In this document: one piece after another, positions 60,149-64,000 of the stretch
Position numbering within the stretch: position 1 is the first letter of the stretch
Layout: every line of letters starts with the position of its first letter
Assembly: GCF_002284565.1 (NCBI RefSeq)
Contig: NZ_NPKI01000015.1
Span: forward strand, 682,001 to 746,000
Origin: Mesorhizobium mediterraneum
GTDB lineage: Bacteria; Pseudomonadota; Alphaproteobacteria; Rhizobiales; Rhizobiaceae
Length of the DNA: 64,000 nucleotides
Direction: 5' to 3'
The notes under the pieces: model-generated
The model's input: the letters and a program-made list of their open reading frames with translations, nothing else
Told to the model about the DNA's origin: nothing
Database searches by the model: none
Made by a program: the position numbers and the translations under genes

Positions 60149-60688
60149 ATGGACATCCTCCGTCAGCTCGAGGCCGAACAGGCCGCCAAGATCGAAGCCA
60201 AGCGCAAGCTTCCCGAATTCCAGCCCGGCGATACCGTGCGCGTCCAGGTCCGCGTGACCGAAGGCACCCGTACCCGCGTCCAGGCTTATGAGGGTGTCGT
60301 CATCGCCCGCGCCGGCGCCGGTTTCCAGGAGAGCTTCACCGTTCGCAAGATTTCCTACGGCGAAGGCGTGGAGCGCGTGTTCCCGGTCTATTCGCCGATG
60401 GTCGAGGGCGTCGAGATCGTGCGCCGCGGCAAGGTGCGTCGCGCCAAGCTTTACTACCTGCGCGATCGCCGCGGCAAGTCGGCCCGTATTTCGGAAAACA
60501 CCGGCGTGCGCGCCCGCAAGCTGAACGATGAGGAGCGCGATGCGCTGAACGCCGAAAAGGCCCGCATCGAGGCCGAGAAGGTGGCCGCCGCGCAGGCGCT
60601 GGCCGCCGAGAAGGCAGCCCAGGACGCCGCCGAGAAGAAGGCCGCCGACGAGGCCGCCAAGGCTGCGGAAGCGGCTGTCGCCGAATAA
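60149..60688 (+). CDS. rplS: 50S ribosomal protein L19
   Basis: Residues 1-118 are standard L19: [31 protein letters not shown] and [17 protein letters not shown]. It sits at the 30S-50S interface. Residues 119-179 form an Ala/Glu/Lys-rich helical extension, parallel to the one on S16 and common in rhizobia. Confidence 0.97.
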   Translation: MDILRQLEAEQAAKIEAKRKLPEFQPGDTVRVQVRVTEGTRTRVQAYEGVVIARAGAGFQESFTVRKISYGEGVERVFPVYSPMVEGVEIVRRGKVRRAKLYYLRDRRGKSARISENTGVRARKLNDEERDALNAEKARIEAEKVAAAQALAAEKAAQDAAEKKAADEAAKAAEAAVAE

Positions 60689-60712
60689 GTTTTTTCAACA
60701 ACCGTGCTTCGG

Positions 60713-60737
60713 AAAGGCGGCTTCGGCCGCCTTTTTT
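60713..60737 (+). terminator. Terminator of rplS
   Basis: aaaggcgg/ccgccttt with loop cttcgg, followed by a T run. It lies 25 bases past the stop. Confidence 0.88.
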
Positions 60738-60943
60738 GTCCCTGAGGTGACGCGCCGGACGGGGTTTGATCCGCAAGGCACGAATCGTTGCGCAAGCGCT
60801 CGGTTGGAAGCATTAGAATCCGTTTTAGCGCAAAGCGGCCCATCGGACCGGCTTGCAAGCCGCTAACGGAAAGCTAAAGTCGGCGCCGGGTTTTCCTGCA
60901 AGCCTCGACAATGTCCAGGCTGTTCAAGTTCTTGGGGTGTGTC

Positions 60944-61732
60944 ATGACCAAATCGAAACTGCTGTTGGCCGGCCTGTTGGCTCTGATTCTCGCGCCCGTC
61001 GTCGCCCTGGCGCAGGCGCTGCCCGATCTCGGCGGCAAGAAGGTGGTGGTAGTGACGGAGAACGCCTATCCGCCGCTGCAGTTCATCGACGCCAAGACCG
61101 GCAAGCAGATCGGTTGGGAATATGACGCGATGAACGAGATCGCCAAGCGGCTGAATTTCCAGGTCGAGTACCAGAACACCTCCTGGGACGCGATGATCCA
61201 GGCGGTTTCCGACAACCAGTACAACATCGGCATGACCGGCATCACCATTAAAGACGACCGCAAGCAGAAGGTCGATTTCTCCGACCCTTATATGCGCTCG
61301 GAACAGTTCATGCTGGTGCGCGGCGACGAGAAGCGCTTCACCGACGCCAAGACCTTCGGCGCCTTCAAGGATGGGCTGATCGGCGCGCAGGCCGGCACCA
61401 CGCCCTTCTACACCGCCGTCTACAGCGTGCTCGACGGCAATGAGCAGAACCCGCGCATCAAACTGTTCGAAGCGACGGTGCAGGCGCTGAAGACTGGTGA
61501 CGTCGATGTCGTTTTGACCGACGGCACTGCCGGCAAGGGCTATGTCGAGGCGTCCAATGGCGGGCTGAAGCTGATCGGCGGACCGCTCGGCACCGAGGAT
61601 TTCGGCTTTATTTTCCCGAAAGGCTCGGATCTGGTGAAGCCGGTCAATGCGGCGATCGCCGCACTGAAGGCCGACGGCACGCTCGACGCGCTCAACAAGA
61701 AATGGTTCCTTGATTACAAGATGGGGCAGTAG
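60944..61732 (+). CDS. Amino-acid ABC transporter substrate-binding protein
   Basis: A periplasmic binding protein of 262 residues in the bacterial extracellular family 3. The signal peptide is about 1-26 (V-V-A-L-A-Q-A). Signature [14 protein letters not shown] near residue 59 and [11 protein letters not shown] are typical. It probably captures a polar amino acid. The permease gene follows after a MITE-like element. No ATPase gene is in this window. Confidence 0.92.
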   Translation: MTKSKLLLAGLLALILAPVVALAQALPDLGGKKVVVVTENAYPPLQFIDAKTGKQIGWEYDAMNEIAKRLNFQVEYQNTSWDAMIQAVSDNQYNIGMTGITIKDDRKQKVDFSDPYMRSEQFMLVRGDEKRFTDAKTFGAFKDGLIGAQAGTTPFYTAVYSVLDGNEQNPRIKLFEATVQALKTGDVDVVLTDGTAGKGYVEASNGGLKLIGGPLGTEDFGFIFPKGSDLVKPVNAAIAALKADGTLDALNKKWFLDYKMGQ

Positions 61733-61791
61733 CTTCCATTGTTGCGCACGTTGGGTGATGCGCAGGAACTCGCGCTGACTCCGCGCTCGTC

Positions 61792-61949
61792 CACCCCCCT
61801 CTGTCCTGCCGGACATCTCCCCCTCAAGGGGGGAGATTGGCAGCTTCGCTGGCCGCGCTTTTTCTCTAACGTTGGAGATTGGCGAAAGCAGAATGAACAG
61901 CCAATCTCCCCCCTTGAGGGGGAGATGTCCGGCAGGACAGAGGGGGGTG
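61792..61949. repeat. MITE-like element with perfect 50-bp inverted ends, copy 3
   Basis: Bases 61792-61841 and 61900-61949 are exact reverse complements (cacccccctctgtcctgccg...). The shared core GCTTTCGCCAATCTCCAACG reads on the minus strand. It lies between the binding-protein and permease genes, and differs from copy 1 in its outermost two bases and in the centre. Confidence 0.9.
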
Positions 61950-61995
61950 CCTTGGCACCATGCCTTCGCGATGTCTGCTTCACCGGCGTCGCCTG

Positions 61996-62811
61996 ATGGC
62001 AACGCCCGCGTCTTCCACCTCCAAAACCGACTTTCCCTGGTGGCTTGCCGCGGCGATCGCGCTCGCCGTGGCCGCCGCCATCTTCATCGCCGCAAGCGAC
62101 CTCTACGCCCAGGTTTTCGCGACCGTCGCCAAGGGCATCGGCATCACTGTCTTCGTCACCGTGGTCGCCTTCGCGCTAGCCTCCGCAATCGGACTCGGCA
62201 TTGCGCTGATGGGACTGTCGGGGTCGCGCTGGCTGCGCCAGATCGCTCGTTTCTATGTCGAGATCATCCGCGGCGTGCCAATCCTGGTGCTGTTGTTCTG
62301 GATCGCGTTTGCTGGCGCGCCAGCTTTCGTCGCGGCATGGAACGCGCTGACCGCGCCGCTGCAAAGCGCCGGCGTCTTCGGCGAGCTGCTGGTGCGAGAC
62401 GTGTCGCTGCTGTGGCGCGCCATCATGGCGCTGACCATCGGCTACTCGGCCTTCATCTCGGAGGTCTTCCGCGCCGGCATCCAGGCGGTCGAGAAGGGCC
62501 AAATCGAGGCGGCGAAGGCGCTGGGGCTGACGCGCACGCAGCGTTTCCGGCTGATCGTCTTTCCGCAGGCGATCCGCACCATCTTGCCGCCGCTCGGCAA
62601 TGATTTCGTCGCCATGGTCAAGGATTCGTCGCTGGTCTCGGTGCTCGGCGTCGCCGACATCACCCAGATGGGCAAGATCTACGCCGCCGGCTCGTTTCGC
62701 TTCTTCGAAACCTATTCGATCGTCGCCTATATCTATCTCATCCTGACGGTTGGCCTGTCGCTGGCCTTGCGGGCGCTGGAGAAGCGGTTGCGCCGCCAGC
62801 ATGAGGAATAG
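61996..62811 (+). CDS. Amino-acid ABC transporter permease
   Basis: 271 residues with about five membrane segments. The permease signature E-I-I-R-G-V-P-I-L-V is at about 94, and the EAA loop, E-A-A-K-A-L-G-L-T-R-T-Q-R-F-R, follows near 173. Together with the upstream binding protein it forms a HisQM/GlnP-type importer; its ATPase must be encoded elsewhere. The ATG at 61996 lies 46 bases after the repeat; the gap has a weak ribosome site. Confidence 0.91.
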   Translation: MATPASSTSKTDFPWWLAAAIALAVAAAIFIAASDLYAQVFATVAKGIGITVFVTVVAFALASAIGLGIALMGLSGSRWLRQIARFYVEIIRGVPILVLLFWIAFAGAPAFVAAWNALTAPLQSAGVFGELLVRDVSLLWRAIMALTIGYSAFISEVFRAGIQAVEKGQIEAAKALGLTRTQRFRLIVFPQAIRTILPPLGNDFVAMVKDSSLVSVLGVADITQMGKIYAAGSFRFFETYSIVAYIYLILTVGLSLALRALEKRLRRQHEE

Positions 62812-62867
62812 AAGGCAGGCGAAGACGGCGCTACGATTGACCTGCCCGGTTGCAGAGGAATTGATCC

Positions 62868-63503
62868 ATGAACATCGACAAAGCCAATGCGGCGCTGGAG
62901 TCCGTCTATACGGCGGATACACCGGAAGCGCTGGCGCAAGCTTATGCCGCATGGGCTGCGACCTATGACAGCGAAACCGCCTCGCTCGGCTATCTCCTGC
63001 CGTTCCTGATCGCCGCCTGGGTGGCGCGCCATGTGCCATCGGGCGAGGGGCCGCTGCTCGACGCCGGCTGCGGCACGGGCCTGTCGGGACCGTCGCTCAA
63101 GGCGCTGGGCTATCAGGACATTGCCGGGCTCGACCTGTCGGAGGACATGCTGAAAATCGCCAGCAGCCGGCAGGCCTACAGCGAGTTGAAACAGGCGATG
63201 CTCGGCGGTCCGCTGCCTTGGCCCGACGGGTATTTCCGCGCCTTCTTTTCGACCGGCGTGTTCACCCTCAGCCACGCGCCGGCTTCCGGCCTGCATGAAC
63301 TGGTGCGCATCACCCGCAAGGGCGGCCATGCCATCTTCACCGTTCGCGACCAGGTGTTCGAGAGCGGCGGCTTTCGTGACGTTTTTGCCGAGCTGGAGCA
63401 GGCGAAGAAATGGCGGCCGGTCGAAGAAAGCCCATGGTTCCGCTGCTATGCCATCGCCGAACCCGAGGCGTTGGTGAAGACGTTTGTGTTTGAAGTGCTT
63501 TGA
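62868..63503 (+). CDS. SAM-dependent class I methyltransferase
   Basis: A cytoplasmic methyltransferase of 211 residues. Motif I L-D-A-G-C-G-T-G-L-S-G lies near 64-74, the acidic loop G-L-D-L-S-E-D-M-L near 88-96, and a late motif P-W-P-D-G-Y-F near 120. The set matches the Methyltransf_11 group. The substrate is unknown. It is 56 bases after the permease and may share its transcript. Confidence 0.87.
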   Translation: MNIDKANAALESVYTADTPEALAQAYAAWAATYDSETASLGYLLPFLIAAWVARHVPSGEGPLLDAGCGTGLSGPSLKALGYQDIAGLDLSEDMLKIASSRQAYSELKQAMLGGPLPWPDGYFRAFFSTGVFTLSHAPASGLHELVRITRKGGHAIFTVRDQVFESGGFRDVFAELEQAKKWRPVEESPWFRCYAIAEPEALVKTFVFEVL

Positions 63504-63516
63504 GGGGCGGCACTTT

Positions 63517-63666
63517 CCCTTCTCCCCCCTGTGGGAGAAGGTGGCCGAGCGAAGCTCGGTCGGATGAGGGGTGTTCCAGCTTGGCAACGACAGCGATCCG
63601 TCCAGCACCCCTCAACCGTCTCGGCGCTGCGCGCCGATCCACCTTCTCCCACAAGGGGAGAAGGGG
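63517..63666. repeat. Palindromic repeat (CTTCTCCCC family)
   Basis: ccttctcccccctgtgggag and ctcccacaaggggagaagg end the element; cgaagctcggtcggatgagg and its counterpart gctgcgcgccgatcc lie inside. It is close in sequence to 25011-25193. Confidence 0.82.
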
Positions 63667-63712
63667 AAGCCGCGCCACACCCTACCAATTGCCGAAAACC
63701 CAAAACATTGAT

Positions 63713-63841
63713 ATGAGCCACGCCATGGAACAGCTTTTTGGCGATCCGGCCTACAAGGGCTTCGTGCTGCAGGATAGAAAACGCCTGCCGTCGCGATTCT
63801 CCGCGCGCGTTTCCGGCGCTCTGACCAGCCGACTTCGCTAG
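63713..63841 (+). CDS. Small open frame upstream of leuC
   Basis: 42 codons starting [20 protein letters not shown] and ending with an arginine/serine-rich tail. About 70 percent of third positions are G or C, close to real genes here. There is no run of leucine codons, so it is not a classical leucine attenuator peptide. No family is recognised. It sits 62 bases before leuC; a short palindrome (cgccggctagccggcg, 63849-63864) separates them. Confidence 0.35.
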   Translation: MSHAMEQLFGDPAYKGFVLQDRKRLPSRFSARVSGALTSRLR

Positions 63842-63903
63842 GCCGTGTTCGCCGGCTAGCCGGCGCTTGTCCTTCCCATTTTCATATCGACGGATTTACG
63901 CAC

Positions 63904-64000
63904 ATGAGCGCACCGCGCACCCTCTACGACAAGATATTCGACGACCATGTCGTCGACCGCCAGGACGACGGCACCTGCCTGCTCTATATCGACCGCCACC
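63904..64000 (+). CDS. leuC: 3-isopropylmalate dehydratase large subunit, N-terminal part
   Basis: The window ends after about 32 codons: [20 protein letters not shown], then [12 protein letters not shown]. This is the standard LeuC start. The enzyme isomerises 2- and 3-isopropylmalate with LeuD, one step before LeuB (9295-10398). Confidence 0.92.
   Translation, partial: MSAPRTLYDKIFDDHVVDRQDDGTCLLYIDRH

Noticed and set aside
61739..61996. 85-codon frame through the third MITE-like element
   Set aside because: Most of it is the translation of the inverted repeat; no ribosome site.

Overview
The window is high-GC chromosomal DNA of an alphaproteobacterium in the order Hyphomicrobiales (Rhizobiales), most likely Mesorhizobium or a close relative. 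The evidence is the gene set: an Omp19-type lipoprotein, an IalB-family protein, DUF2794, DUF1223 and DUF2332 proteins, dapF-mtaB-ftsY-yciB, and mdh-sucCD-sucAB-lpd in one run. Dispersed rhizobial-type palindromic repeats and mosaic intergenic elements support the same placement. Almost everything is housekeeping or conserved accessory sequence. I see no phage, insertion sequence with a transposase, CRISPR array, tRNA or rRNA.

Layout. 1-5 kb: the last codons of ffh, chorismate mutase, rpsP, small envelope proteins, a bestrophin-like channel, an ACT protein and asd. 5-16 kb: a DEAD-box helicase, a DUF805 membrane protein with its frameshifted paralogue, leuB with a GNAT gene, RidA, argG, a LysE exporter, and rlmN with two small membrane genes. 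16-26 kb: IalB, phosphatase, ThpR, the arylesterase and YbbA/YbbP-like ABC pair, a Bax-inhibitor-like protein, GNAT, DUF2794, a 6S RNA candidate and a DUF1223 protein. 26-34 kb: ceramidase-like protein, acnA and a cytochrome c maturation cluster (ccmA, B, D, G) from which ccmC is missing. 34-44 kb: SMP-30 lactonase, a broken tautomerase, a PPOX flavoprotein, yciB-ftsY-mtaB-dapF, a lactamase-fold hydrolase, an Omp19-like lipoprotein and zapE. 44-55.5 kb: mdh, sucC, a cupin gene, sucD, sucA, sucB, a secreted unknown, an SDR gene and lpdA. 55.5-64 kb: xerC, rimM-trmD-rplS, an amino-acid ABC transporter, a methyltransferase and the start of leuC.

How the genes fit together. The largest unit is a TCA-cycle block: mdh, both succinyl-CoA synthetase subunits and all three components of 2-oxoglutarate dehydrogenase lie on one strand, with aconitase elsewhere in the window. 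Leucine (leuB, leuC), aspartate-family (asd, dapF) and arginine (argG) biosynthesis are scattered. Ribosome and translation genes (rpsP, rimM, trmD, rplS, rlmN, mtaB) and the SRP pathway (ffh, ftsY) also sit here. The usual rpsP-rimM-trmD-rplS operon is split by about 57 kb.

Most unusual points: the absence of ccmC inside an otherwise canonical ccm cluster; a palindromic repeat read in frame as the N-terminus of an ABC permease; three near-identical 156-158 bp elements with perfect 46-50 bp inverted ends, two of them between genes of the same operon; a convincing 6S RNA fold with its own terminator; and several fresh-looking frameshifts or truncations (DUF805 paralogue, tautomerase, possible TraB/GumN protein). 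I found no clearly new multi-gene system.
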